Positions 35,746 through 47,600 of a stretch of 64,000 bases of DNA are shown here, in pieces. The stretch is from the NCBI RefSeq assembly GCF_032883915.1, contig NZ_CP120717.1:4285697-4349696 (forward strand), written 5' to 3'. Position numbers and translations under genes: made by a program. Source of the stretch: Endozoicomonas sp. 8E. GTDB lineage: Bacteria; Pseudomonadota; Gammaproteobacteria; Pseudomonadales; Endozoicomonadaceae. Under the pieces are notes generated by a model that ran no database searches, had not been told where the DNA came from, and worked only from the letters and a program-made list of their open reading frames with translations. How positions within the stretch are numbered: the first letter of the stretch is position 1; each line of letters starts with the position of its first letter.

Positions 35746-35927
35746 TGTACGGCTCCCAACCGATATCAATTTATTAAATAAATTCTGTCGCACAATGATT
35801 GAGTTTACTGCTTTGATCCGCAGCTGCCAGTCTGGCCTCTGTAAACAGAGCTGCTAACTGCCGCAGCGACATAAAAACGTTATCACAAGATTCGAAACCA
35901 GTAGCCAAACCGAACACGGAACCATTC

Positions 35928-36076
35928 TTGCTACATCATGAACCCACTGCTATTTTTCCTCAGTCTCCATAGAGACCAGAACAATTCATTCAATCAGTAT
36001 TAATAAAAACTGTTATTTAACAGGTCAACTCTGATTGACAAATTAATAATTATCAAATGGGATCTACGGCAATTCT
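35928..36076 (+). promoter_or_regulatory. G5 promoter-like pair and palindrome
   Basis: TTGCTA (35928-35933), a 17-nt spacer and TATTTT (35951-35956). The perfect-arm palindrome CTGTTATTTAACAG (36010-36023) ends 53 nt before the ATG. Confidence 0.5.
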
Positions 36077-39000
36077 ATGCTTGTTTGTCACAGAAGACTG
36101 TTAAAACTTCTCTTGATTGCGCTGCTGTTCATGATTGAAATGAACGTACAAACAGGTCATGCCTCCGGCTACCAGAGTGAACCCGGGTACAGTGAACCAG
36201 AAATCCGCTTTTTGGGTCTTTACGCCGGATTTAAAGCCAATAATTTCCACCTTAAGCTGGGTAACCATTATCACGTAATACACGACGTTGGCACACCCGA
36301 AAAGTTGTCCCTTTTTTTCAAGAATCAATGGTTGAGTCACCTGCCCTGGTTTCTGTTAGCAAAACTGCTGCCTCCTTCAACCGTACCTTACCCTTCTTTC
36401 AGTCGCGGTTTCCCCTCACTGTCCCGGGCTTTTAATGACGCCCCCGATTGCAACCCACATCCGGTGATGATCGATCACTCTTTGCTGAAAGGACGACTGT
36501 CAGTGCAAACCGCTTGCATTGAAAATCATCCTGTATGGCAGATTACAGCCTCACCCCCGACATCATCGTCAGAGACTCAGGCCGTCAAGGGTGATTCTCT
36601 TTCTGCCTGGCTGTCGCTGTGGAAACTGCTAAACGACACCAATACCAGTACCCTTTTCCTGCGCCCCTGGCGAGAGGATCAGCTCAATCGCCTGCAGGCC
36701 ATTATCTGCCAGACCAATCCGCTTACAGAGCATAAAAAGTGTCAGAGCGTTCTTATTGACTTCCCGCTGAATCACGCAAAACCCTGGCTATTGCACGAAC
36801 TGGCTAAAAAAGACATCATCAGCGCTGACGGGCAAACCGCTTTGGACAGTCACTCTATTAAGCGGGTCAATCAAGCTATTGATTGCCTCTATTCCCACGA
36901 TAAGTTGTTTGGAGAACCCATTAAAAGCAAGCCAGCTGGCAAAGAAAAAATACACGCCTGCCAAAATAATCACTGGCTTTATCAGTGGTCGGATCAAAGC
37001 TGGCTTTATCAACCGGGCATTCCCGAGACTGCCATAAAACCCAGCCCGGCACTCATGACCGGGAAGTACTTTAACCTCTGGGCACTGGAAAAGGTATCGC
37101 CCGGCAATGATACCCATCCGCCCTGGTCGAGATCTTCTTTATTCATCGCCCGCAACGACAGACATCGGAAATACCATTTCTGGGGAGCAGGTGACCCGGT
37201 ACTGGTCATGGGGTTCGCTGATGCCCCTTATAATGTCGAGGATCATTACGCCGGTTGGGACGGACCCGTCATTGGCACCCTGGTAGAAAGTGAGCATCTC
37301 AACCTGGCCGCCCTGCTTATGAACACGGCGACCAGTACGCCCTTTAATTTCTATCAATGGCGGGGAATTCTCTCAGGGTTCACAGCACCCATACCCAAAA
37401 GCCTCAGTGCCCGGGTCAGGGAGCAGATTCTGAGCGACCCAGGCTCACTTTACCAGTTTGTTAAACGGCGGCCTGAGTTACTGAGCAATGTGTTGACCTA
37501 TTTAAACCGGGAGTTTCCGGGACACCCTGTCAACTCATACTTTTTCGGTCGTGTATCACCTTTTTTTAGCCATCAAACAAACGCAAACCCACTGGCCTTG
37601 GTGCCCGAAACAAGTAACGTGTTCGACGGTTTTCATCCTCCTGCCATTCCTCATCAGCGAGATATGTCACTCCCCTCTACGAGGTTTACATCGGGCATAA
37701 TGACTGCTTCTGGTGTCCAGGGGAATAATGGACCGCCTGAATCTCAATCCTGCCCGAGTTATCCCTCTGCACAAAAAGCGGAACAAAGTGGCAACAAAAG
37801 TAAACGAACTGCCAGTCCTGACGGTAGGAACAATATTGACGATAATGAGCCGCCACCACCTGACGGCAACCACCCAGTCACACAAACAAACGAAACAGCC
37901 TCTGAATCCTTGCTTAAACATCTATTGCATTTTTACAGACACTGCGGACTTTGGCCTGGAAGAGTCATCCATGGATCGGATTTTCTTCCAGAACTCCTTG
38001 ATATCAAATCCAGTGAAAATTTTGAAACCCTGGTCCGTCAATGCCAATCACCTGACTGTGAAAGTGAAGCATTATATAACCAGATGCTCCGGGGTTTTGA
38101 TCCGAAAAACCAGCAACATAGGGTGCTGGCATCAAAAGCCCTGCATAATTCTATACTGGCCATCGTTCCTGATGGTCAGAAATATCGCTGCTATAGCCAT
38201 GATATAAACCGTGATCATAGGACTCGACAACCTCTGGAAGGGCTTGAAGATATACATACGTTCCTGTTTCACGAGAATCTCGCTGTAAGACTGTTTGATC
38301 ACAGTGATAACAACCTGTGGTTCACTCACTTCCTGATACGATCCCAATTAAACGAAAAGGAAAACAAATGGCTGCAAGACAGTGAGTTTGACAATGCTTT
38401 ATGGGAGTTGTTTCCACAATGGCAAAAAGACATATTATTATGCCGGGAAAGTCTGCAGAGCAACGCCATAAAATCTACCAGCGAAGAGCTAAAAGAGGCG
38501 TCCATAAAATCTGCCAGCCAAGCGCTAAAACAGGCGTTTAATGCACCCGATAAATTCATGCAGGAAAAACACGGACAGAACCTGTTCAGGTTTTACAATA
38601 AATTAGGTCTGGTTTGTTACCCGTTCGACGATACAGAGGACCCCGATGGAACCTTGTACATTAGTAGTAACGTGCTTGGAGCAGTGGTTTTTTTCTGGGA
38701 AGACTCTGCCAGTAACTATATCGCCTTTATAGCTCCAGATCTCTCTACATCAACGATAAACAACGAAATGCAATCTTTGGATAATCATTTAAAAAGTTGT
38801 TCCGAGGGCGCATTGTTAGTAAAAAAACAGGATATCCGCTATGTAATTCCTGCACTGTTGGTGCTCGCACCTGTTTTTAGAAAAACCTATACAGAAATCG
38901 AGAGAGTTTTATCCGATACTGGAGATGCTCTTGTTTATGGAGGTTTAGCCAGGTCGCAACATCTTTCATCGTTGGTTAAACCCACCGAACTTGGCAAGGC

Positions 39001-42000
39001 ACCTGTTACCAATGATATTGATTTGGCAGTCAGGGATATCAAAAATCTGGAAACCATTGCGGCGTCTTTAGAGAAAAAACTGAGAAGCGCTCTGTCTGGT
39101 ACCATCGTTAGACGCAGCAACATTCACACTATGGTTTTAGCCAACCCAAAAGAATTGCAGCGCAGACGACGAAGGAACACCGTAAAGATCAACTGCTCTC
39201 CTGATAAAAACAATGAAAAGACCATGGGGTTGAGCGATAGCAAAGCAAAAAAGTGGCGAATCTTATCAATCGATATTTCTGCCGGTCCTGAAGGGTACTT
39301 CGATTTTATACGTGTAGAACCTTATGCCAGGGGTTCCAAACTGCTTATGCCAAGCCTGCCCGCTCTAGTTGAAAAACTACTTCAGGACACGCAACTTGAT
39401 CAAACTTACCCAGGTACTGATGCAACAAAGCGACGGAGGCAAAATGCTCAAAACGCATTAAAAATCTTGCTTGCGAGTGATAATCAACAACAGGTTGAAG
39501 AGATTATTCGACAGTCACTGTTCAGCCGCTATTCAAAATCATCCAGGTTACCCGAATTTCTGATTCCTTATATCAAGCCACAACCTGACAATGTACAGGA
39601 AAGCACTATTAAGGTAGAGAATAAGATAGAAAATGGTGCGAACGATCAACGCCCTACAATAGCTCATAACAGTAAGCCAGTGGCACCCGTCCTGGCTGAA
39701 GGTTCAAAAAAGCGAAAAACCGAAACCGCCGCCAAAAAGTCAATCTCGGATACGATCGATTTCAAAACGGCATTGTCTCAGTCCATAGAAATATCAAACT
39801 GGCTTAAGGAGATGGATTATAACCTCCCGGGCGAGCTGAACAGGGCAACAAAGGCACACGATTGCGGAGACTCTGAAGAAAACGAAGCGCCTGAAGAAAA
39901 GCCTGCCTCCGATACAGAACTCGATACACTGCAAAATCAACTTAAGGAAGGAAAAGCAATAACCCTGCAAATACTGGCTTGTTCAGGGGCTTCTGCAGAT
40001 ACATCCGGTGACCAGCCGGTCATCACCATCAATATGGCTAATACCCCCGACAGTCAGCAGCGCTCAAGGTTAAAACAGGCAGCTTATGAAAACCACTTTC
40101 CCTATGCACAACTGATTCAGGCGTTGTTCATTCTGAACCAAAAAATCCCACCTGGAAAACCAGAAGCACTTCAGATCTATGAAAATGCTTTCGAGCTGCT
40201 GTTACCGGCAGCCCTTGCCGGTATACCGCTTGCCTACCAATTATTAATCGCGATGCAATTACACAACCAGCATCCGGCAGGCTGGCCTCAGATGGAACCT
40301 GTAAACCGGCTTTTACGCAGCAAGGTTTCCAGACAAACAAGCTTCAATCAAGTGAAGGTTGAAGGCCTAATGAATGGTGGATTTCTGGAGCAGCTCTATC
40401 AGGATACAGACGTCACCACCCTGACCAGGATTGAGCAGGGCTTAGCCAAAGAATCAGAACTCTCAGACAGAGGCAAAGAGGCAAAGGCCATTCTCAGTGC
40501 CCTGAGAGAACCGGATAACCCCTCTATATTGACAGCCCTGAAAGCAGTTCGTCCAGGAACCCGGGAGCTGCAACAAAGCATCGGGTCATTGATACTGATA
40601 CTTGAAAGAAAAAAAGAACCCGCAGTCGGTCAGATTCATAGTGAACTTTGGTCGTACAGCCTCAACGCCCTGAAAATTAAGGGAGACTCGAAAAAAAAAT
40701 CTCAGGTCATTGATATATCTTGTTTCCCATATGTGCTGGCCATGACTGACCTGAAAGCATTCATGGACACTGAGCCCATCGGACAATTGCTCAAACATCA
40801 TCAACCCAGATTCATAGCCTTTTGGAAAGTGGGTTTTTGGGAAAGCTATCTCAAAGCTTCGTTAAGCAAAAACAGCAAGACTGAAAAGGAAATATTTGAC
40901 GAACATCAGGACAAAATAAGCAATAAAGCGATTAAAAAGTCCAGATCCGATTTAAAAAAAGACTGGATTCTTGCCCGATCTTTTCTGCTTTCAAGAGATT
41001 TTATCCAAATCAAAAAGGTTCCGGCTTCCCCCACTCCATCCACTTTGAGGCAGCTGTCGTCTGGAGCAGGTACAAACTCTGCAAAAACAAAAAGAACCGT
41101 AAATGCAGCCAGAAAGCCAACAGAACTGAAGCCAGCGATTCGACCATCAACAGGACCATTCAATGAACGACTACATACCCAGTATTTATTTCAGCTGGAT
41201 AACAATATTATTCAGGAAGTCAGATTTATGCAGGAAAACCCGAAAAAGTTTTTGCAACAGGTAGAAGATCACATCACTACATTCAGAAAGGCTCTGGTAA
41301 AAAATAGCAATGACTCAACAAACAAGCTGGGAATAGGTTATTACTATTTTCTGAAGGCACTAGCCATGATAGGGGCCAAAATGTCCGATGACAACAGAAC
41401 TATTGAACTGTCCTTTAGCCCGGAAGCCAAACTCAACGCGAACAAGATAAGGGAGTCTATTTTAGTGTCCAGAGATCTTAACTTCCCCTATGCCTCAATG
41501 CTCTTTCTGTTTTTTCAACATGGCATGGGAGGAAAGCCTAATTCAGCAATGCAGGCCTATTGCTCTGCATTCTCCGGGGTGTCACAGTCTATTGAGATTT
41601 TATTAGAATCGCGCGCAGATACACCGGTTCTGGCTGGACTATTACTCAAATGGCTGGCACTGATTCCAAAGCCTTTCGCACTGAAACTGGCCTTTGATGC
41701 CGACACTTACCTGAAAAACCCTCAAGGCGAGATTCCAGGCAGGGTAACACCTTCCATACATGTACTGAGAGAATTTCTGGAGCAGCTTCCGGTAAAAGGC
41801 TCTGATGGTGCAGTTGATGTTGTTTTGAATCGATTGGGCCAACTATTTACAGATACCCGGTATCTGCTAGACGAACAGCATGAAAAAGAGGAATCGGCTG
41901 AGTCAGCCTCAGCGGCAGCAATTGAGACTGCGAAAGCGGCAGAAGAAGCCATAGTAGAAGTAGCCATAGCAGTAGGTGTAGCGGTAACGAACGAGAACGA

Positions 42001-44341
42001 CAACGACAACGAGATAGCGAACGAAATAGTGAAAGTGAAGGCGAACGCAAAAGAGAAAGCGATGGCGTTAGCGAAAGCAACCATAAAAGTGACACTAAAA
42101 GCGAAGTCGAATGCTACAGCGTTGGAGAAATCGACAGCGGTGGTGGCAGCGATAAGTAAGTTGGCAGATACAGGTAAAGCGGCAGCGAGTACGATAATAG
42201 AAATGTTAACGGACGAGAAAGCGAAAGCGGTAGAGGAAGCGGTAGAGGAAGCGCTAGACGATACGCTAAGGGAAACAATAGTAGAAGCGGCAGAAAGAAC
42301 AGAAGCAGCATTAAGATTGATACTTTACTTCGCCACTGACCGAACGGAATTGATTGATTTTATTTGCCTGGACTTATCCATATTGACCATTATCTTTTCT
42401 ATAATTCGCCCTGAATTAAACTCGGAGCTCCCCGCATACCTGAAAAAGGCTCAGAGGAATCTCTCTGAAGATACTGAACCTGAAAATCGGGCAATGGCAG
42501 ATATTATAGAGCTTGCTTTTCATCTGGTTGGTGCACTACCAGAGGCAGAGCTGGCTCTCCCTCATCTTAAAGCCCAACCCTTCGATACCCAGGCTCTCTT
42601 AACCGCTATGCATTTTGGTCATGACTTACAACTTCTGAAAAAATTAATTGGTTTATCTCGCGAACTGGTTGCTGAAGATACCAAATCGTTTTACAACATT
42701 ATTTTGCTGGTTCACCAGCATATTCTCACACTTATCGGTGAAAATGCAGAAAAGGCAAAAAAACTTCAGTTTGAATCAGATGCCTGGAAAATATTACGCA
42801 ACGGGTTGAAGAACTTTGTATGGCATAAGCCGGTCAAGACTGCCACCCATAATATGGATTCAAACGTCATGAACAATGTTGTCTTTAACAGTAACAGCGT
42901 GAAAAAGTTCTGGAATGGAGACGAAAGTACTTTTATTCTTGCTACCGAGCAAGCCATAAAAATTGGCTATCAGAAATTAAAACAGCAGTTAAACCAATAT
43001 GAGGGTAAATTGGATTATCAATCTTTACAGATGTCAGGCTGGCTTCATTGTCTGGCTGGATTGACACTTCTGGAAGCAAAAATAAGTTCTGACCACCAGA
43101 AGATAATATTAACCGGTCGCAAAAGCGTCCTGGCCAGTGCTCATAATCATTTTATGAAAGCACGTGAAATTGGCTTTCATTATGGTGGCTATCTGGAATC
43201 TCTGGTATTTATGCGGCTAGCAAACCACTACCAGTATTATCAGGACGAGACATCAGAAGCCTGGCAAAAAGACTCAATCTATAAGCCTGTTATTCAATAC
43301 ACATCGACCAAAAGACCAGGAGAGAAGATCTTTATTGAAGCGGGTAAGATTGTTACGGAAATTTTGCCCGGTTTGCTAGCAAGCTCTTTGCTTGGTGTGC
43401 GTTTTTCGGCCGAAACAGCCATCAGAATCTTTACTGATAAACGGTTTAATCTTCTGCATATCCCACAGGCTGGTTGGCCGGCAATGCTCACAAAGTATCT
43501 TTTGATTTGCCCTGCAAACTATCGCATCCAGTTTCTGTTCAGTAATGACGGCTTTGAAACTGAAAATGCGCTATTTCCCAGGACAAATGATCCAGACAGT
43601 ATTGAGGGAATACTTCTGAAACCACTAGAGAAAACAAGGCAGCTAACCATTGGCGATAGACCAGAGTATTATGGTATTTTTCTGGACAGTGAAATCAACA
43701 ATGGCGACAGGCCAGAAAGTATTAAAAAGTATTTAAGCCTTGTCAAAGCTTTTGTATTGGATAAATCAGATCTTCTGGATACACCATACGAAGCAACAGA
43801 TTCTGATAGTGATCAATTATCAGAGAGTATTGCAAGCTACAAGCTAAGCCGGTTTGACTATAAAAAATTGTTGGAAGAAGTACAGGAAACACCACAACCG
43901 GAAACCGGTTTAGATGAATTCGTTTATAATCTGCCCAAGCTGGGGTCGCACCCAAATTACGAGGCTATAAGTAATGCTCTTTTGAAGAAGCATCGTAAAA
44001 AGTCAGCCCTGATTCATTATTATTTATGGGCTTACGAGACCCTCAATGAGAACTTTGAAAACGAAAGGGATCTGTTCTGGAATGAGATAATGACAAAGAA
44101 AATTGAAGAAAATGAAACAATGAAAAAAACTTTCTTGACACTTCTGGCAACCGCCGATCTAACGGCTATGTACGATGATACCCGGGAGGCAATGGTCAAT
44201 ACCTTCGAAGAATATAATATAGATCTTTCTACCTGGTTGGCCTTTTTACATTCGATCTCGGCCACTTCCGCCTTATTTCTGGGAGAGAAGCAAAAGGCAG
44301 ATTTTCATTTCGATCGTTTTGAGAATTTAAAAGGCATGTGA
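36077..44341 (+). CDS. G5: giant exported paralog with the longest coil
   Basis: G5 has 2754 residues. The signal peptide and N-terminal domain are conserved. In the OTU-like segment the position of the putative His (H736 in G1) is L735 (HENLAV), so any such activity would be lost. The nucleotidyltransferase-like core is intact by motif: GGLAR after Y954 (followed by S where the other copies have W), D980-I-D982 and D1066. The 12-residue repeat occurs twice. The variable linker is short and lacks the lysine tract of G1/G2. The Ala/Glu coil (about residues 1937-2078) is the longest, with an Asn/Asp-rich NENDNDNE stretch. The C-terminal helical part ends ENLKGM, unlike any other copy. The core groups with G4. 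Confidence 0.92.
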   Translation: MLVCHRRLLKLLLIALLFMIEMNVQTGHASGYQSEPGYSEPEIRFLGLYAGFKANNFHLKLGNHYHVIHDVGTPEKLSLFFKNQWLSHLPWFLLAKLLPPSTVPYPSFSRGFPSLSRAFNDAPDCNPHPVMIDHSLLKGRLSVQTACIENHPVWQITASPPTSSSETQAVKGDSLSAWLSLWKLLNDTNTSTLFLRPWREDQLNRLQAIICQTNPLTEHKKCQSVLIDFPLNHAKPWLLHELAKKDIISADGQTALDSHSIKRVNQAIDCLYSHDKLFGEPIKSKPAGKEKIHACQNNHWLYQWSDQSWLYQPGIPETAIKPSPALMTGKYFNLWALEKVSPGNDTHPPWSRSSLFIARNDRHRKYHFWGAGDPVLVMGFADAPYNVEDHYAGWDGPVIGTLVESEHLNLAALLMNTATSTPFNFYQWRGILSGFTAPIPKSLSARVREQILSDPGSLYQFVKRRPELLSNVLTYLNREFPGHPVNSYFFGRVSPFFSHQTNANPLALVPETSNVFDGFHPPAIPHQRDMSLPSTRFTSGIMTASGVQGNNGPPESQSCPSYPSAQKAEQSGNKSKRTASPDGRNNIDDNEPPPPDGNHPVTQTNETASESLLKHLLHFYRHCGLWPGRVIHGSDFLPELLDIKSSENFETLVRQCQSPDCESEALYNQMLRGFDPKNQQHRVLASKALHNSILAIVPDGQKYRCYSHDINRDHRTRQPLEGLEDIHTFLFHENLAVRLFDHSDNNLWFTHFLIRSQLNEKENKWLQDSEFDNALWELFPQWQKDILLCRESLQSNAIKSTSEELKEASIKSASQALKQAFNAPDKFMQEKHGQNLFRFYNKLGLVCYPFDDTEDPDGTLYISSNVLGAVVFFWEDSASNYIAFIAPDLSTSTINNEMQSLDNHLKSCSEGALLVKKQDIRYVIPALLVLAPVFRKTYTEIERVLSDTGDALVYGGLARSQHLSSLVKPTELGKAPVTNDIDLAVRDIKNLETIAASLEKKLRSALSGTIVRRSNIHTMVLANPKELQRRRRRNTVKINCSPDKNNEKTMGLSDSKAKKWRILSIDISAGPEGYFDFIRVEPYARGSKLLMPSLPALVEKLLQDTQLDQTYPGTDATKRRRQNAQNALKILLASDNQQQVEEIIRQSLFSRYSKSSRLPEFLIPYIKPQPDNVQESTIKVENKIENGANDQRPTIAHNSKPVAPVLAEGSKKRKTETAAKKSISDTIDFKTALSQSIEISNWLKEMDYNLPGELNRATKAHDCGDSEENEAPEEKPASDTELDTLQNQLKEGKAITLQILACSGASADTSGDQPVITINMANTPDSQQRSRLKQAAYENHFPYAQLIQALFILNQKIPPGKPEALQIYENAFELLLPAALAGIPLAYQLLIAMQLHNQHPAGWPQMEPVNRLLRSKVSRQTSFNQVKVEGLMNGGFLEQLYQDTDVTTLTRIEQGLAKESELSDRGKEAKAILSALREPDNPSILTALKAVRPGTRELQQSIGSLILILERKKEPAVGQIHSELWSYSLNALKIKGDSKKKSQVIDISCFPYVLAMTDLKAFMDTEPIGQLLKHHQPRFIAFWKVGFWESYLKASLSKNSKTEKEIFDEHQDKISNKAIKKSRSDLKKDWILARSFLLSRDFIQIKKVPASPTPSTLRQLSSGAGTNSAKTKRTVNAARKPTELKPAIRPSTGPFNERLHTQYLFQLDNNIIQEVRFMQENPKKFLQQVEDHITTFRKALVKNSNDSTNKLGIGYYYFLKALAMIGAKMSDDNRTIELSFSPEAKLNANKIRESILVSRDLNFPYASMLFLFFQHGMGGKPNSAMQAYCSAFSGVSQSIEILLESRADTPVLAGLLLKWLALIPKPFALKLAFDADTYLKNPQGEIPGRVTPSIHVLREFLEQLPVKGSDGAVDVVLNRLGQLFTDTRYLLDEQHEKEESAESASAAAIETAKAAEEAIVEVAIAVGVAVTNENDNDNEIANEIVKVKANAKEKAMALAKATIKVTLKAKSNATALEKSTAVVAAISKLADTGKAAASTIIEMLTDEKAKAVEEAVEEALDDTLRETIVEAAERTEAALRLILYFATDRTELIDFICLDLSILTIIFSIIRPELNSELPAYLKKAQRNLSEDTEPENRAMADIIELAFHLVGALPEAELALPHLKAQPFDTQALLTAMHFGHDLQLLKKLIGLSRELVAEDTKSFYNIILLVHQHILTLIGENAEKAKKLQFESDAWKILRNGLKNFVWHKPVKTATHNMDSNVMNNVVFNSNSVKKFWNGDESTFILATEQAIKIGYQKLKQQLNQYEGKLDYQSLQMSGWLHCLAGLTLLEAKISSDHQKIILTGRKSVLASAHNHFMKAREIGFHYGGYLESLVFMRLANHYQYYQDETSEAWQKDSIYKPVIQYTSTKRPGEKIFIEAGKIVTEILPGLLASSLLGVRFSAETAIRIFTDKRFNLLHIPQAGWPAMLTKYLLICPANYRIQFLFSNDGFETENALFPRTNDPDSIEGILLKPLEKTRQLTIGDRPEYYGIFLDSEINNGDRPESIKKYLSLVKAFVLDKSDLLDTPYEATDSDSDQLSESIASYKLSRFDYKKLLEEVQETPQPETGLDEFVYNLPKLGSHPNYEAISNALLKKHRKKSALIHYYLWAYETLNENFENERDLFWNEIMTKKIEENETMKKTFLTLLATADLTAMYDDTREAMVNTFEEYNIDLSTWLAFLHSISATSALFLGEKQKADFHFDRFENLKGM
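38468..38539 (+). repeat. 36-bp in-frame tandem repeat, 2 units (G5)
   Basis: The two units encode IKSTSEELKEAS and IKSASQALKQAF. The duplication is at the same place as in G3, G6 and G7, but the unit sequences are clearly different from theirs. Confidence 0.85.
41885..42310 (+). repeat. Longest Ala/Glu/Lys coil tract (G5)
   Basis: About 142 codons, most ending in A or G. An internal 12-bp direct duplication (GCGGTAGAGGAA twice, near 42227-42250) and a GAC-AAC run suggest growth by slippage of short degenerate units. The encoded sequence is probably a coiled coil. Confidence 0.75.
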
Positions 44342-44386
44342 CTTCATTAATTACCTAACCAGTAGGAGTAGCAGGAAGACCAAATA

Positions 44387-44416
44387 CGTAAACTGAAGGC
44401 ATATGTTCAGTTTACG
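44387..44416 (+). terminator. Hairpin after G5
   Basis: A perfect 11-bp stem (CGTAAACTGAA with TTCAGTTTACG) encloses an 8-nt loop, 46 nt after the stop. A TATTTTTCT run follows about 7 nt later. This is the strongest member of the hairpin family. Confidence 0.55.
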
Positions 44417-44539
44417 CTCAGTATTTTTCTATAAACGGCGGCAGTTTTCTAAGCAGTCAAACCAGGATTCGACAGTTCAGCGACTGGCAAAGTTACCTAT
44501 ACTCCACTAAAAGCTATTCGCTCAGCTACAAAGCCACTC

Positions 44540-44678
44540 TTGCTACATCCCGAACCCACTGCTATTTTTCCTCAGGCTCCATAGAGATCAGAACAATTCA
44601 ATAAATAAAAACTGTTGTTTAACAGGTCAACTCTGATTAATAAATTAATAATCATCAATTGGGATCTATGGCAATTCT
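44540..44678 (+). promoter_or_regulatory. G6 promoter-like pair and palindrome
   Basis: TTGCTA (44540-44545), a 17-nt spacer and TATTTT (44563-44568). CTGTTGTTTAACAG (44612-44625) ends 53 nt before the ATG. The region near the start is almost identical to that of G3. Confidence 0.5.
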
Positions 44679-47600
44679 ATGCTTGTTTGTCACAGAAGAC
44701 TGTTAACACTTCTCTTGATTGCGCTGCTGTTCATGATTGAAATGAACGTACAAACAAGTCATGCCTCCGGCTACCAGAATGGACCCGGGTACAGTGCACC
44801 AGAAATCCACTTTTTAGGTCTCTACGCCGGATTTAAAGCCAATAATTTCCACCTTAAGCTGGGTAACCATTATCACGTAATACACGACGTTGGCACACCC
44901 GAAAAGTTGTCCCTTTTTTTCAAGAACCAATGGTTGAGTCACCTGCCCTGGTTTCTGTTAGCAAAACTGCTGCCTCCTTCAACCGTACCCTACCCTTCTT
45001 TCAGTCGCGGTTTCCCCTCACTGTCCCGGGCTTTTGGTGATGCCCCCGATTGCAATCCTCATCCGGTGATGATCGATCACTCTTTGCTGAAAGGCCGCTT
45101 ATCAGTGCAAACCGCTTGCATCGAAAGTCATCCTGTATGGCAGATTACAGCCTCACCCCCGACATCATCGTCAGAGACTCAGGCCGTCAAGGGTGATTCT
45201 CTTTCTGCCTGGCTGTCGCTGTGGAAACTGCTAAACGACACCAATACCAGTACCCTTTTCCTGCGTCCCTGGCGAGAAGATCAGCTCAATCGCTTGCAGG
45301 CCATTCTCTGTCAAACTAATCCGCTTACAGAGCATAAAAAGTGTCAGAGCGTTCTTATTGACTTCCCGCTGAATCACGCAAAACCCTGGCTATTGCCGGA
45401 ACTGGCTAAAAAAGACATCATCAGCGCTGACGGGCAAACCGCTTTGGACAGTCACTCTATTAAGCGGGTCAATCAGGCTATTGAGTGCCTCTCTTCCCAC
45501 GATAAGTTGTTTGGAGAACCCCATAAAAGCAAGCCAGCTGACAAGGCAAAAATACACGCCTGCCAGAATAATCACTGGCTTTATCAGTGGTCGGATCAAA
45601 GCTGGCTTTATCAATCTGGCATTCCCGAGACTGTAATAAAACCCAGCCCGGCACTTATGACCGGGAAGTACTTTAACCTCTGGGCACTGGAAAAGGTATC
45701 GCCCGGCAATGATACCTACCCGGCCTGGTCGAGATCTTCTTTATTCATCGCACGCAACGACAGACATCGGAAATACCATTTCTGGGGAGCAGGTGACCCG
45801 GTACTGGTCATGGGGTTCGCAGACGCCCCTTATAATGTCGAGGATCATTACGCCGGTCGGGACGGACCCATCATTGGCACCCTGGTAGAAAGTGAGCATC
45901 TCAACCTGGCCACTCTGCTTATGAACACGGTGACCAGTACGCCCTTTAATTTCTATCAATGGCGGGGAGTTCTCTCAGGGTTCACAGCACCCATGCCCAA
46001 AAGCCTTAGTGCCCGGGTCAGGGAGCAGATTCTGAGCGACCCCGGCTCACTTTACCAGTTTGTTAAATGGCGACCTGAGTTACTGAACAATGTGTTGACC
46101 TATTTAAACAGGGAGTTTCCGGGACACCCTGTCAACTCATACTTTTCCGGTCGTGTATCACCTTTTTTTAGCCATCAAACAAACGCAAACCCACTGGCCC
46201 TGGTGCCCAAAACAAGCAACGCGTTCGACGGTTTTCATCCTCCTGCCATCCCTCATCAGCCAGATAGGTCACTACGCTCTACGGGTTTTACATCGGGCAT
46301 AATGACTGCTTCTGGTGTCCAGGGAAATGATGGACCGCCTGCATCTCAATCCCGCCCGGGTTATCCCTCTGAACAAAAAGCGAAAAAAAGCGGCAAAAAA
46401 AGTAAACGACGTGCTAAATCGGACGGTAGGAACAATATTGACGATAATGAGCCGCCACCACCGGACAGGAAGCATCCGGTCACGCCAGCAGACGCTGTAT
46501 CCTCAGCATCCCTGCTTAAACATCTATTCTATTTGTACAGGCGCTCCGGACTTCGGCCTGAAAGAGTGACCCATAGATCGGACTTTCTTTCAGAACAGCT
46601 TGGTATTTCATCCAGGGAAAAATTTGAAACCCTGCTCCGTCTATGCCAACCACCCGATTGTGGCAGTGAAACATTATATAACCAGATGCATCGGGGTTTT
46701 GATCCAAAAAATCAACAACACATGATGCTGGCATCAAAAGCACTGGAACATTCTATACAGGTCATTGTTACTGATGGTCAGGGATATCTCTCCTATAGCT
46801 ACCATGACCATACGCCTCAAGAGCCTCTGGACGGGCTTGAAAATATCCATATGTTCCTGTTTCACGAGAATCACACGGTAAAACTGTCTCATCAAAGTGA
46901 CGACAACCCCTGGTTCACTCACTTCCTGATCAGCTCTTACTTAAACAAGCAGGAAAACGAATGGCTGGAAGACAATGCCCTTGAAAATGCTTTGTGGGAA
47001 CTGTTTCCACAATGGCAGAAGGATATTTTGTTATGCCGGGAAACGCTCCAGTGCAACGCCATAAAATCTGCCAGCGAACGGCTGGAGGAGGCATCCACAA
47101 AATCTGCCAGCAAACTGCTGGAAGAGGCGTCCATACAATCTGCCAGCGACGTGCTACAACAGGCGTTTACTGCACCCGATAAATTCATGCAGGGAGATCT
47201 CGGACATAACCTGTTCAGGTTTTACAATAAATTACGCCTTGTTTGTTACCCGTTCGACGATACAAAGAACCCTGATGGAACATTTTACGTTAGCAAAAAC
47301 GTGCTTGGAGCAGTGGTTTTTTTCTGGCAAGAGTCTGCCAGTAACTATATCGCCTTTATAGCCCCTGATCTCTCCACATCAGCAGTAAACGACAAAATAC
47401 AGTCTTTGGATAATCATGTTAAAGATTATTCCGAGGCCGTATTTTTAGTAAAAAAACAGGATATTCGCTACGTGATTCCTGCACTCCTGGTGCTCGCACC
47501 TGTTTTTAGAAAAACCTATGCAGAAGCCGAGAGTATTATATCCGATACTGAAGATGCTCTTGTTTATGGGGGTTTAGCCAGATGGCAACATCTCTCGTCA

